Shown here: positions 17,783 through 26,941 of the stretch, piece by piece | Layout of the letters: each line of letters begins with the position of its first letter | Position numbering within the stretch: position 1 is the first letter of the stretch | NCBI RefSeq assembly: GCF_001514205.1 | Contig: NZ_KQ948763.1 | Span: 124,001 to 188,000 of the forward strand | From: Streptomyces griseoruber | Lineage (GTDB): Bacteria; Actinomycetota; Actinomycetes; Streptomycetales; Streptomycetaceae | Direction of reading: 5' to 3' | Length of the DNA stretch: 64,000 bases | Made by a program: the position numbers and the translations under genes | The notes under the pieces: generated by a model | The model's database searches: none | What the model saw: the letters and a program-made list of their open reading frames with translations, nothing else | What the model was told of the DNA's origin: nothing

Positions 17783-18942
17783 TGCTGGGCCCCGAGCTTG
17801 GCGAGCAGGCCGGTCAGCACGTCCGGCGAGATCGTGACGCTGTCGATGTGCGGCAGGTTCTCCGCGAGCCGGGTGCCGGTCAGCGCGTGCAGGGTCGCGA
17901 CGTCGACGTCCGCGTGGACCCGCAGCCAGGCCGCCTGCGCCTGGGCGCGGGCCTCGCCGACCTCGCGCGCCGCCTCCGCCTCCGCCCGGGCGAGCCGTAC
18001 CGAACGGGTCGCCTCGGCCTCCGCGAGCTTCACCGTGCGCGTCGCCTCCGCCTCGGCCAGCCGCTCGGTGCGCCGTGCCTCGGCGTCCGCGAGATGCACC
18101 TGCTTGGCCGCCTCGGCCTCCGCGAGCTGCACCGCGCGCGCGGCCTCCGCCTGTGCCAGCCGGACCGTCCGGGTCGCCTCGGCCTCCGCCCGCACCTGGT
18201 CCGCCGCCGCGGTCTCCTCCGCCTCCCGGCGGGCGTTGGTGCCCCGCTGTTCGACCAACTGCTCCTCGCGCCGGGCGAGTTCGATCCTGCTGGCCAGTTC
18301 GTTCTCGGCGATGGTCCGCTCCCGCTCGACCGCCACCGCCCGCCGTTCGTACGTCGCCCGGTCGGCCTCCTGCTGGATCTGCTCACGGGCCGGGGTGCGC
18401 AGCGCGCGCTCCACCTCCGGCTCGGGGCGCAGCGCCATCACGCGTACGGCGACCACCTCGATGCCCGTCGCGGGCAGCCGCGGTTCCGCCGCCAGTCCGG
18501 CCGCGACCCGTTCCCGTACCGCCGTCACGCCGTCGACCAGCGCCGCCGACAGCGGTGTCCGGGCGAGGACGTCCAGGGCGTGCTGCTGGGCCGTCTCGGT
18601 GAGCAGGGTGCCGAGCTGTTCCAGGGGCGCGCCGCGCCAGACGCCGGTGTCCGGGTCGATGGAGAAGTCGAGGCGGGCGGCGGCGACGGCCGGGTCGCTG
18701 ATCCGGTAGGTCACCGTCGCCTGCACGGTGACGTCCTGGAAGTCGACCGTGCGGGCGTGGAAGGTCATGGCCAGTTCGCGGTCGTCGACCGGTACTTCGG
18801 AGAGCGCCGCGGTGAGCGCGCGGAACCAGAAGCTGAGCCCCGGGCCGTCGTGCACCAGGGTGCCCGAGCGGTGGTGGCGGATGTGTGCCGTCGGGGCGCC
18901 GCGCAGATGGCGCCAGCCGAGCCGGCGGGTGATGTCGGCCAT
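17779..18942 (-). CDS. SPFH/band-7 domain protein with long decad-repeat coiled coil
   Basis: A 387-residue member of the SPFH (stomatin/prohibitin/flotillin) family. Residues about 15-200 are the SPFH domain (VDFQDVTVQATVTYRISDPA, later ATGIEVVAVRVMAL). Residues about 215-345 are a charged helix with a repeating ten-residue pattern near RxVxLAEAEA, present at least six times, predicting a coiled coil for oligomer assembly. No N-terminal membrane helix is seen, so membrane contact must be indirect or through the hydrophobic domain face. Start ATG 18942 follows a purine-rich tract. It is transcribed with the NAD-kinase-like gene. Confidence 0.85.
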   Translation of the reverse strand: MADITRRLGWRHLRGAPTAHIRHHRSGTLVHDGPGLSFWFRALTAALSEVPVDDRELAMTFHARTVDFQDVTVQATVTYRISDPAVAAARLDFSIDPDTGVWRGAPLEQLGTLLTETAQQHALDVLARTPLSAALVDGVTAVRERVAAGLAAEPRLPATGIEVVAVRVMALRPEPEVERALRTPAREQIQQEADRATYERRAVAVERERTIAENELASRIELARREEQLVEQRGTNARREAEETAAADQVRAEAEATRTVRLAQAEAARAVQLAEAEAAKQVHLADAEARRTERLAEAEATRTVKLAEAEATRSVRLARAEAEAAREVGEARAQAQAAWLRVHADVDVATLHALTGTRLAENLPHIDSVTISPDVLTGLLAKLGAQQ

Positions 18943-18963
18943 GAGAGGTCCCCCCTCGCCTTG

Positions 18964-19019
18964 ATTGTCGTCACTGGGACGATAATCGGAAGGATCACTT
19001 GTCGTCAAGAGGACGAAAA
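18964..19019 (-). promoter_or_regulatory. Two related dyads upstream of the SPFH operon
   Basis: Site 1, ATTGTCGTC-N5-GACGATAAT (18964-18986), is a near-perfect inverted repeat. Site 2, TTGTCGTC-N5-GACGAAAA (18999-19019), is its weaker relative. The two TTGTCGTC halves lie 34 bp apart. They lie between the SPFH operon and the divergent arginine deiminase gene, so either could be the target. No regulator gene is adjacent. Confidence 0.6.
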
Positions 19020-19081
19020 CAAGCGGTTGCGAAACGACACAAGAGCGGGTGAAGGCGGGCGCCGATGGTCAGGATGGAGGC

Positions 19082-20305
19082 ATGGGATTCCATGTCGACT
19101 CCGAGGCCGGGCGGCTGCGCCGCGTCATCCTGCACCGGCCGGATCTCGAGCTCAAAAGGCTCACCCCCAGCAACAAGGACGCACTGCTCTTCGACGACGT
19201 GCTCTGGGTGCGCCGGGCGCGCGCCGAGCACGACGGGTTCGCCGACGTCCTGCGCGACCGGGGCGTCGAGGTCCATCTGTTCGGTGATCTGCTCGTCGAG
19301 GCACTGGAGATCCCGGCGGCCCGCGCGCTCGTCCTGGACCGCGTCTTCGACGAGAAGGAGTACGGGGTGCTCGCCACCGACCACCTCCGCGCCGCCTTCG
19401 AGAACCTGTCCGCGCCCGACCTGGCCGAGGGCCTCGTCGGCGGCATGACCAAGAGGGAGTTCCTGGAGGGCAACCCGGAGCCGACCTCCGTGCGCTTCCA
19501 CGTCATGGACCTCGACGACTTCCTCCTCGCCCCGCTGCCCAACCATCTCTTCACCCGCGACACCTCCGCCTGGATCTACGACGGCGTCGCCGTCAACGCC
19601 ATGCGCTGGCCCGCCCGGCAGCGGGAGACCGTGCACTTCGAGGCGATCTACCGCCACCACCCCCTGTTCCGCGGGGAGGGGTTCCACGTCTGGTCCGAGG
19701 GGCAGGCCGACTATCCGTCGACCATCGAGGGCGGCGACGTCCTCGTCATCGGCAACGGCGCCGTCCTCATCGGCATGAGCGAGCGGACCACCCCGCAGGC
19801 CGTGGAGATGCTCGCGCACAAGCTGTTCGCGGCCGGCTCGGCGCAGACCATCGTGGCCCTGGACATGCCGAAGCGGCGCGCCTTCATGCACCTCGACACC
19901 GTGATGACGATGGTCGACGGCGACACCTTCACCCAGTACGCCGGCCTCGGCATGCTCCGCTCGTACACCATCGAGCCGGGCGTCGGCGAGAAGGAGCTGA
20001 AGGTCACCGACCATCCGCCCGAGCACATGCACCGGGCGATCGCCGCCGCCCTCGGCCTCAGTGAGATCCGGGTGCTCACCGCCACCCAGGACGTGCACGC
20101 GGCCGAGCGGGAGCAGTGGGACGACGGCTGCAACGTCCTCGCCGTCGAACCGGGTGTCGTCGTCGCCTACGAGCGCAACGCCACCACCAACACCCATCTG
20201 CGCAAACAGGGCATCGAGGTGATCGAGATCCCGGGCAGCGAGCTGGGCCGGGGCCGGGGTGGGCCGCGCTGCATGAGCTGCCCGGTCGAACGGGGGGCCG
20301 TATAG
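19082..20305 (+). CDS. arcA: Arginine deiminase
   Basis: Converts L-arginine to L-citrulline and ammonia, the first step of the deiminase pathway. The 407 residues match the family length. The substrate and catalytic regions are visible: [40 protein letters not shown] (E/GD segment), [12 protein letters not shown] with the catalytic His-x-Asp, and the nucleophilic cysteine in [10 protein letters not shown] near the C-terminus. An AGGA lies 6 nt before ATG 19082. It is followed by ornithine carbamoyltransferase, the second enzyme. No carbamate kinase is in the window. Confidence 0.95.
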   Translation: MGFHVDSEAGRLRRVILHRPDLELKRLTPSNKDALLFDDVLWVRRARAEHDGFADVLRDRGVEVHLFGDLLVEALEIPAARALVLDRVFDEKEYGVLATDHLRAAFENLSAPDLAEGLVGGMTKREFLEGNPEPTSVRFHVMDLDDFLLAPLPNHLFTRDTSAWIYDGVAVNAMRWPARQRETVHFEAIYRHHPLFRGEGFHVWSEGQADYPSTIEGGDVLVIGNGAVLIGMSERTTPQAVEMLAHKLFAAGSAQTIVALDMPKRRAFMHLDTVMTMVDGDTFTQYAGLGMLRSYTIEPGVGEKELKVTDHPPEHMHRAIAAALGLSEIRVLTATQDVHAAEREQWDDGCNVLAVEPGVVVAYERNATTNTHLRKQGIEVIEIPGSELGRGRGGPRCMSCPVERGAV

Positions 20306-20354
20306 CGAACACGGGAGCCGATGGGACTGTATAGAAATGCTGGTCATCGTATAG
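20300..20354 (+). promoter_or_regulatory. Triple TATAG motif before the ornithine carbamoyltransferase gene
   Basis: TATAG occurs three times, at 20301-20305 (overlapping the arcA stop), 20330-20334 and 20350-20354, each preceded by G or T. The last (TATAGA) is placed like a -10 element for the gene at 20394. Spacings of 29 and 20 bp put them near the same helix face. This could be promoter redundancy or a binding site; no clear -35 or ARG box is seen. Confidence 0.35.
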
Positions 20355-20393
20355 ACTTCCATGGTCCCGTTCTCGTACCTCTGGAGCGCCCCC

Positions 20394-21401
20394 ATGGCGA
20401 CTGTCCCGACCGCCCTCGCCGGCCGCCACTTCCTCAAGGAGCTGGACTTCACCGGGGAGGAGTTCCGCGGCCTGATCGAGCTGGCCGCCGAGCTGAAGGC
20501 CGCGAAGAAGGCCGGGGCCGAGGTCCAGCACCTGCGCGGGAAGAACATCGCGCTGATCTTCGAGAAGACCTCGACGCGCACCCGCTGCGCGTTCGAGGTC
20601 GCCGCCGCGGACCAGGGCGCCGCCACCACCTACCTCGACCCCTCCGGCTCGCAGATCGGCCACAAGGAGTCGGTCAAGGACACCGCGCGCGTGCTGGGCC
20701 GGATGTACGACGGCATCGAGTACCGCGGCGACAGCCAGCGGAAGGTCGAGGAGCTCGCCGCGTACGCCGGTGTGCCCGTCTACAACGGCCTCACCGACGA
20801 CTGGCACCCCACCCAGATGCTCGCCGACGTCCTGACGATGACCGAGCACACCGCCAGGCCCCTGCCGGAGATCGCCTTCGCCTACCTCGGCGACGCCCGC
20901 TTCAACATGGGCAACTCCTACCTGGTCACCGGGGCCCTGCTCGGCATGGACGTACGGATCGTCGCCCCCAAGACCTACTGGCCCGCCCAGGAGATCGTCG
21001 ACCGGGCCCATGAGCTGGCCGAGACCAGCGGTGCCCGCATCACGCTCACCGAGTCCGTCGCCGAGGGGGTGCTCGGAGCCGACTTCGTGGCCACCGACGT
21101 CTGGGTGTCCATGGGCGAGCCCAAGGAGGTCTGGGACGAGCGGATCGCCGCCCTCGGCCCGTACGCCGTGACCATGGACGTCCTGCGCGCCACCGGCAAC
21201 CCGGAGGTCCGGTTCCTGCACTGCCTGCCGGCCTTCCACGACCTCGGCACCAAGGTGGGCCGCGAGATCTTCGAGGCCCACGGCCTGGACTCGCTGGAGG
21301 TCACCGACGAGGTCTTCGAATCCGCCCACTCGGTCGTCTTCGACGAGGCGGAGAACCGGCTGCACACCATCAAGGCCGTCCTGGTCGCCACCCTGGCCTG
21401 A
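20394..21401 (+). CDS. argF: Ornithine carbamoyltransferase
   Basis: Interconverts carbamoyl phosphate plus ornithine and citrulline plus phosphate. The protein is 335 residues. The carbamoyl phosphate motif is [13 protein letters not shown] (STRTR). The ornithine-side motifs are [15 protein letters not shown] and HCLPAFHD, with the catalytic cysteine. I chose ATG 20394 ([13 protein letters not shown]) because GGAG lies 8 nt upstream; an ATG at 20361 lacks a site. Its position after arginine deiminase suggests a catabolic (ArcB-like) role, but sequence alone does not separate it from biosynthetic ArgF. Confidence 0.93.
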   Translation: MATVPTALAGRHFLKELDFTGEEFRGLIELAAELKAAKKAGAEVQHLRGKNIALIFEKTSTRTRCAFEVAAADQGAATTYLDPSGSQIGHKESVKDTARVLGRMYDGIEYRGDSQRKVEELAAYAGVPVYNGLTDDWHPTQMLADVLTMTEHTARPLPEIAFAYLGDARFNMGNSYLVTGALLGMDVRIVAPKTYWPAQEIVDRAHELAETSGARITLTESVAEGVLGADFVATDVWVSMGEPKEVWDERIAALGPYAVTMDVLRATGNPEVRFLHCLPAFHDLGTKVGREIFEAHGLDSLEVTDEVFESAHSVVFDEAENRLHTIKAVLVATLA

Positions 21402-21407
21402 CCCGGG

Positions 21408-21896
21408 TCACTCGGGCCGCGGCCGCCACTGCGGAGGTACCACGGCCAGCCGGAACCACACCGCCTTGCCCTTGTCGGTGGGGCGGTGCCCGCAGGACGA
21501 GCTGAGGGCGCGGATCAGCACCAGCCCCCGCCCGTGCTCCAGCCAGGGGTCGGGCTCCCGGCCCGAGGGGCGTGTGAGATCGCCCGGCGGCATCGGATCG
21601 GGGTCGTGCACCTCGACCTGGCAGCCGCTCGGCCGGAGTTCCACCACCAGCTCTATCGGGGCGTCCCCGGCGGCCGTGTGCTCCACGGCGTTCGCCACCA
21701 GCTCGGCCGTCAGCAGCTCCGCGGTGTCGCTGTCCGCTCCGTGCTCCAGCTCCGCCAGCGCCGTACGGACCAGTGCACGGGCCACCGGCACGGCCGCGGC
21801 GGAGTGCGGCAGTGCGATCCGCCAGGAGGCGGCCGAGTCGGAGGGGCGATCTTGCAAGGCGAGTCCGTTCTTGGCGCAGGGTCCCGTGATCGACAT
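21408..21896 (-). CDS. Stand-alone HATPase_c protein (anti-sigma-factor-kinase type)
   Basis: A 162-residue GHKL ATPase without a histidine-kinase dimerisation region. The N box is LLTAELVANAVEHTAAGD, G1 is VEVHDPDP and G2 is EHGRGLVLIRALS. Streptomyces encode dozens of these RsbW-like proteins, which act as anti-sigma factors or partner-switching kinases. No sigma factor or STAS antagonist is adjacent, so the partner is unknown. It ends 6 bp from the convergent argF. Confidence 0.85.
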   Translation of the reverse strand: MSITGPCAKNGLALQDRPSDSAASWRIALPHSAAAVPVARALVRTALAELEHGADSDTAELLTAELVANAVEHTAAGDAPIELVVELRPSGCQVEVHDPDPMPPGDLTRPSGREPDPWLEHGRGLVLIRALSSSCGHRPTDKGKAVWFRLAVVPPQWRPRPE

Positions 21897-22037
21897 CAGG
21901 TGGTCCTGCCTTCAACTTTCAGGAATGGTACGGCTAACGGGTTGCTTACCCCGCCCAACGCTCCGTCTCGCCTGCCTGCTCCCGTTGTTACCGCGTTATT
22001 GACGAGCGGTGACACTGAACTGGCCGTACAAGAAAAA

Positions 22038-22064
22038 ACCGCCCTCCCGGAGAGGGAGGGCGGT
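22038..22064 (-). terminator. Terminator of the cysCDN operon
   Basis: An 11-bp perfect stem, ACCGCCCTCCC (22038-22048) with GGGAGGGCGGT (22054-22064), 5-nt loop, followed on the minus strand by a run of T (22032-22037). This is a textbook intrinsic terminator 14 bp after the cysN stop. Confidence 0.9.
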
Positions 22065-22077
22065 AAGAACACTTACC

Positions 22078-23289
22078 TCAGCCGAGGTCCACCATGCCCG
22101 CCGTGAGCGTCGCCCCGTCGGCCGGGTCGATCAGGATGAACGCCCCCGTGCGCCGCGAGACGGCGTAGTCGTCCAGCGCGAGCGGCTCGGCGGTGCGCAG
22201 GGTGATCCGGCCCAGGTCGTTCACGGCCAGCGCCAAGGCTCCGCCGAGGTCCTTCACCAGCGCCTTGACGGTCCTGGTGGTGTGCTTGAGCAGCACCCGG
22301 TCGCCGACCCGCAGCGGACGGTCGGCCAGATGGCACACGGCCGCCCGCACGTCCCGCGTGAGCGTCGGCGCACCACCGCCCGCCGTGACCATGTCCCCGC
22401 GCGAGACGTCCCGCTGGTCCGCCAGCCGAACCCCGACCGACTGCGGCGCGTACGCCACCGGCACCTCCTCGCCCAGTACGTCGATGGCCGCGACCTCGGT
22501 GGTCTCGCCGGACGGATGGACGGTCACCCGGTCGCCCACCCGCAGCGAGCCCGACACCAACTGGCCCGCGTAGTGGCGGACATCGCCGTGCCGCAGGACG
22601 TACTGCACCGGGAACCGGACGGGCGCGTCGGCCGGGTCGGCGCCGACGGGCACGCTCTCCAGGAACTCCAGCAGGGCCGGACCGGTGTACCACCCCATGT
22701 GCGCCGACCGCTCCACCACGTTGTCGCCGGCGAGCGCCGAGACCGGGATCGCGGTGAAGCCGGGCAGCCCGAACTCGGCGGCGTCGGCGGCGAATTCCTC
22801 GACGATCCGCTCGAAGACGTCCTGCCGGTAGCCGACGAGGTCCATCTTGTTGACGGCCAGGACGACCTGCGGGACACGCAGCAGCCCGGCCACCGCCGCG
22901 TGCCGACGGGTCTGCTCGACGACGCCGTTGCGGGCGTCGACCAGGATGATCGCCAGCTCGGCCGTGGAGGCGCCCGTCACCATGTTGCGGGTGTACTGCA
23001 CATGGCCCGGGGTGTCGGCGAGGATGAACCGCCGCTTCGGCGTCGCGAAGTAGCGGTACGCCACGTCGATGGTGATGCCCTGCTCGCGCTCGGCCCGCAG
23101 CCCGTCGGTGAGGAGGGCCAGGTCGGGCGCGTCCTTGCCGCGGTTGCGGGAGGCGGTCGCCACGGCCTCCAGCTGGTCGGCGAGGACCGACTTGGAGTCG
23201 TGCAGCAGCCGGCCGACGAGGGTGGACTTGCCGTCGTCGACGGACCCGGCGGTGGCGAACCGGAGGGTGTCCACTGTCATGCCGGTCAT
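22078..23289 (-). CDS. cysN: Sulfate adenylyltransferase subunit 1 (CysN GTPase)
   Basis: The GTPase subunit of ATP sulfurylase. GTP hydrolysis drives formation of adenosine 5'-phosphosulfate. The 403 residues hold an EF-Tu-like G domain: P-loop GSVDDGKSTLVGRLL, switch region with ITIDVAYRYF, DTPGHVQYTRNM and NKMDL. Two beta-barrel domains follow (from about residue 220). An in-frame ATG at 23280 is an equally good start. It lies 2 bp downstream of cysD. Confidence 0.95.
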   Translation of the reverse strand: MTGMTVDTLRFATAGSVDDGKSTLVGRLLHDSKSVLADQLEAVATASRNRGKDAPDLALLTDGLRAEREQGITIDVAYRYFATPKRRFILADTPGHVQYTRNMVTGASTAELAIILVDARNGVVEQTRRHAAVAGLLRVPQVVLAVNKMDLVGYRQDVFERIVEEFAADAAEFGLPGFTAIPVSALAGDNVVERSAHMGWYTGPALLEFLESVPVGADPADAPVRFPVQYVLRHGDVRHYAGQLVSGSLRVGDRVTVHPSGETTEVAAIDVLGEEVPVAYAPQSVGVRLADQRDVSRGDMVTAGGGAPTLTRDVRAAVCHLADRPLRVGDRVLLKHTTRTVKALVKDLGGALALAVNDLGRITLRTAEPLALDDYAVSRRTGAFILIDPADGATLTAGMVDLG

Positions 23290-23291
23290 CT

Positions 23292-24194
23292 CTAGAAGTA
23301 CCCCTCGCGCTTACGGTCCTCCATGGCGGCCTCGGAGAGCTTGTCGTCGGCACGGGTGGCGCCGCGCTCGGTGAGCCGGGAGGCGGCGATCTCGGAGATC
23401 ACCTTCTCGATGGTGTCGGCGTCGGAGTCCACCGCGCCGGTGCAGGACATGTCGCCGACCGTGCGGTAGCGGACCTGCCGCTTCTCGACGGTCTCACCCG
23501 GCCGGGGCCCGCCCCACTCACCGGCCGTGAGCCACATCCCGCCCCGCCCGAACACCTCGCGGTAGTGCGCGAAGTAGATGTCGGGCAGCTCGATGTCCTC
23601 GCGGGCGATGTACTGCCAGACGTCCAGTTCGGTCCAGTTGGAGAGCGGGAAGACGCGGACGTGCTCGCCGGGCGCGTGGCGGCCGTTGTACAGGTTCCAC
23701 AGCTCGGGCCGCTGCCGGCGCGGGTCCCACTGCGAGAACTCGTCGCGCAGCGAGAACACCCGTTCCTTGGCGCGGGCCTTCTCCTCGTCGCGGCGTCCGC
23801 CGCCGAAGACGGCGTCGAACTTCTCCGCCTGGATCTTCTCGGTGAGCGGGAGGGTCTGGAGCGGGTTGCGGGTCCCGTCGGTCCGCTCGCGCAGCACTCC
23901 GCGGTCGATGTAGTCCTGCACCGGGGCGACATGCAGCCGCAGCCCGTGCCGGGCGACGACGCGGTCGCGGTACTCGATGACCTCGGGGAAGTTGTGGCCG
24001 GTGTCGACGTGCAGCAGCGAGAAGGGGATCGCGGCCGGGGCGAACGCCTTCAGCGCGAGGCGCAGCATGAGGATGGAGTCCTTGCCGCCGGAGAACAGGA
24101 TCACCGGGTTCTCGAACTCGCCCGCCACCTCGCGGAAGATGTGCACCGCCTCGGACTCCAGCGCGTCCAGGTGCGAGAGCGTGTACCCGCTCAC
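23292..24194 (-). CDS. cysD: Sulfate adenylyltransferase subunit 2 (CysD)
   Basis: The adenylyl-transferring subunit of ATP sulfurylase, 300 residues, an N-type ATP pyrophosphatase. The PP-loop is VILFSGGKDSILMLRLALKA; further family blocks are LLHVDTGHNFPEVIEYRDR and the C-terminal YRTVGDMSCTGAV. It pairs with CysN. Its ATG overlaps the cysC stop by 4 nt. Confidence 0.95.
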   Translation of the reverse strand: MSGYTLSHLDALESEAVHIFREVAGEFENPVILFSGGKDSILMLRLALKAFAPAAIPFSLLHVDTGHNFPEVIEYRDRVVARHGLRLHVAPVQDYIDRGVLRERTDGTRNPLQTLPLTEKIQAEKFDAVFGGGRRDEEKARAKERVFSLRDEFSQWDPRRQRPELWNLYNGRHAPGEHVRVFPLSNWTELDVWQYIAREDIELPDIYFAHYREVFGRGGMWLTAGEWGGPRPGETVEKRQVRYRTVGDMSCTGAVDSDADTIEKVISEIAASRLTERGATRADDKLSEAAMEDRKREGYF

Positions 24195-24763
24195 ACCAGC
24201 CCCCGCTCCGCCAGCAGCGCGTACACCGCGTCCGCCGACTCCTGCGGGCTCTGCTGCTGCGTCGGCAGCACGAGCGAGGGGTTCTCCGGCACCTCGTACG
24301 GGTCGTCGACACCGGTCAGCCCGGCCAGCTCACCCGCCGCCTGCCGGGCGTACAGCCCCTTCACGTCCCGCTCGCTGCACACCTCCACCGGGGTGGCGAC
24401 ATGCACCTCCAGGTACGGCGTCCCGCTCTTCTCGTGCCGCCGCCGCACCGCCTCGCGGCTGTCGGCGTAGGGGGCGATGACGGGGACGACGGACAGCACG
24501 CCGTTGCGCGCCAGGACCTCGGAGACCAGCCCGATCCGCTGCACATTGGTGTTGCGGTCGGCGCGGCTGAAGCCGAGCCCGGCGGAGAGGAAGCGGCGGA
24601 TCTCGTCGCCGTCCAGGACCTCCACGCGGTGTCCCTGGGCCTTCAGCCGCTCGCCGAGGAGGCGGGCGATCGTCGTCTTGCCGGCGCTCGGCAGTCCGGT
24701 GAGCCAGACCGTGGCCCCCTGGGCCCTCGGAGCGACGGCCCTTGGCGTGCTGGTCATCCGCAA
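24191..24763 (-). CDS. cysC: Adenylylsulfate kinase (CysC)
   Basis: Phosphorylates adenosine 5'-phosphosulfate to PAPS. A 190-residue P-loop kinase: GLPSAGKTTIARLLGERL, then GDEIRRFLSAGLGFSRADRN with the APS-binding Arg, and SVVPVIAPYADSREAVRR. It is the first gene of the cysC-cysD-cysN unit. No cysH or sulfite reductase gene lies in the operon, so PAPS might serve sulfation, or the rest of assimilation is encoded elsewhere. Confidence 0.94.
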   Translation of the reverse strand: MRMTSTPRAVAPRAQGATVWLTGLPSAGKTTIARLLGERLKAQGHRVEVLDGDEIRRFLSAGLGFSRADRNTNVQRIGLVSEVLARNGVLSVVPVIAPYADSREAVRRRHEKSGTPYLEVHVATPVEVCSERDVKGLYARQAAGELAGLTGVDDPYEVPENPSLVLPTQQQSPQESADAVYALLAERGLV

Positions 24764-24774
24764 CAGTCCTCTTT

Positions 24775-24825
24775 CCTACCCGGCGTACAACCCGTCGAAC
24801 GGTAGGTAAGGAGTCTGAGAGGAGT
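24775..24825 (-). promoter_or_regulatory. Repeats in the cysC leader
   Basis: The leader carries CCTACC (24775-24780) inverted against GGTAGG (24801-24806), and two direct GGAGT copies 11 bp apart (24810 and 24821). They could form a leader hairpin and a regulator site. I see no sulfur riboswitch fold. Confidence 0.3.
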
Positions 24826-24909
24826 TGTTAAGGAACCTGAGGTTCAGCTGAGTGACTCCTGGTGTGCAAGGGATCACGGGGTCCCGTCATGAACTGTTCA
24901 CGAACGGGG

Positions 24910-25722
24910 TCACACCCCGGCGAACTCCGCGCCCGCGTCGCGCAGTCGCTCGTGCAGCCCGTGGAACACGGCCGCCGAACGGGCCCCCGGCCAGTCCTGC
25001 GGAAGCAGCCGGGCGGGCAGTCCCGGGTCGACGTAGGGCAGATGGCGCCAGGCGTCCAGGGCGAGGAGGTAGTCGCGGTAGGCCTCCTCCGGCGGGGTGT
25101 CCGGCCGGTGCTGCCAGGCGTGCAGCACGCTCGCGTGGCGGTCGAGGAACGCCTCGTGCTCCTTGGCGATGGCCGTCAGGTCCCACCAGCGGGCCACCGC
25201 CTCGACGGTGGGCGCGAAGCCGAGGTGTTCGCCGCGGAAGAAGTCGACGTACGCCTCCAGTCCGAGCCGCTGCAGGGTGTGCCGGGTCTCCTCGTACAGC
25301 CGGGCCGGGGCGATCCACACACCCGGGGCGGCCGTGCCGAAGCCGAGACCGGCCAGCCGGGACCGCAGGACGTGCCGCTTCTGCCGCTCCGACTCCGGTA
25401 CGGAGAACACCGCCAGCACCCAGCTCTCGTCGGCGGCCGGTGCGGCGCCGTAGACGCGCCGGTCCCCGTCGTCGAGCAACTCCAGTGCCTCGTCGGAGAG
25501 TTCGTACCCGGCCGCGCCCTGCGCCGTACGGGCCGGCAGCAGCAGTCCGCGCCGCTTCAGCCGGGACACCGAGGAGCGTACGGAGGGCGCGTCGACGCCG
25601 ACCGCGGCGAGCAGCCGGATCAGCTCGGCGACGGGCAGCGGACCCTGCGCGAAGCGGCCGTACGCGCCGTAGAGCGTGACGATGAGAGACCGAGGTGCGG
25701 GCTGGTCGGACACGTTGATCAT
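24910..25722 (-). CDS. PaaX-like transcriptional regulator
   Basis: A 270-residue PaaX-family repressor; PaaX responds to phenylacetyl-CoA in the founding example. The three family parts are visible: an N-terminal winged helix (SLIVTLYGAYGRFAQGPLPV, then SVRSSVSRLKRRGLLLPAR), a middle ferredoxin-like module (SWVLAVFSVPESERQKRHVL, GVWIAPARLYEE) and a helical C-terminal part (FLDRHASVLHAWQ). No phenylacetate or ring-cleavage genes are near, so its targets are elsewhere or differ from PaaX. Confidence 0.88.
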   Translation of the reverse strand: MINVSDQPAPRSLIVTLYGAYGRFAQGPLPVAELIRLLAAVGVDAPSVRSSVSRLKRRGLLLPARTAQGAAGYELSDEALELLDDGDRRVYGAAPAADESWVLAVFSVPESERQKRHVLRSRLAGLGFGTAAPGVWIAPARLYEETRHTLQRLGLEAYVDFFRGEHLGFAPTVEAVARWWDLTAIAKEHEAFLDRHASVLHAWQHRPDTPPEEAYRDYLLALDAWRHLPYVDPGLPARLLPQDWPGARSAAVFHGLHERLRDAGAEFAGV

Positions 25723-25817
25723 TTTAGGTCGTCACCATCACGGCCGGTCACTGTGGGTGTCCCCACCGGATGTGACCTTCGTCGTGCCCGCCGGCGTGCC
25801 GGGGGCGGTGACCGGGC

Positions 25818-26012
25818 TCAGGCCGCGACGGTCAGGCGGTCCGCCGGGACGCGGTGGGGGGCCACCACGCTGCCGTCGGGCAGGAGTTCGCCGGAGTCGT
25901 CGAAGACGATCGTGCCGTCGCACAGCAGGTTCCAGCCCTGCTCCGGGTGGGCGGCGACGACGTGCAGGGAGCGGGCATCGGCAGAAGCGGCGGCGAAGGA
26001 GTGGGAACACAT
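25818..26012 (-). CDS. DUF5999 small protein
   Basis: A 64-residue Streptomyces protein. The start MCSHSF and the core VVAAHPEQGWNLLCDGTIVF followed by DSGELLPDGSVVAPHR match the DUF5999 family. It has no signal or membrane segment and contains few cysteines. GGAGG lies 7 nt before ATG 26012. Function unknown. Confidence 0.85.
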   Translation of the reverse strand: MCSHSFAAASADARSLHVVAAHPEQGWNLLCDGTIVFDDSGELLPDGSVVAPHRVPADRLTVAA

Positions 26013-26115
26013 GGCGCACCTCCACGTCGGTGGGGGCCGGCCGTCCGGTCGGCCTCGCATGGAACGACCATGCGCCCGCCCCGGAGGCATCGCCAGAGCG
26101 TTTCCCGAAGCGTGA

Positions 26116-26673
<558 letters not shown>

Positions 26674-26721
26674 TCGGCTGCCGTACGCCCCGGCGCGCAG
26701 GGCGGCCGGGGCGACGGTGCA

Positions 26722-26749
26722 GGCCCGGGTGCCCCGGCGCACCCGGGCC
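26722..26749. terminator. Bidirectional hairpin between DUF6299 and lacI genes
   Basis: An 11-bp perfect stem, GGCCCGGGTGC (26722-26732) with GCACCCGGGCC (26739-26749). It lies between convergent genes and can serve both. The rest of 26674-26941 is GC-rich DNA without a recognisable gene. Confidence 0.6.
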
Positions 26750-26941
26750 GGGGACGCAGGCATCCCCGGTCCGCCGCCGGGCAGGGCCCGCCCGCATCGG
26801 CCGCTCCGCCGGCCGGCCCACCGCCGGCCCCCGGCGCACCCCGGAGGCGGTCCGCCGAGGCTGGTCACCGCGTCCTTCGGTCCGGCCGGCGAGGCTCATC
26901 GGCCGGACCGGACCGGACCGGACTCGCCTCGGCCGGTCGCG

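Noticed and set aside
24764..24909. A SAM or other sulfur riboswitch before cysC
   Set aside because: Only one short inverted repeat is seen and no conserved riboswitch core can be recognised by eye.
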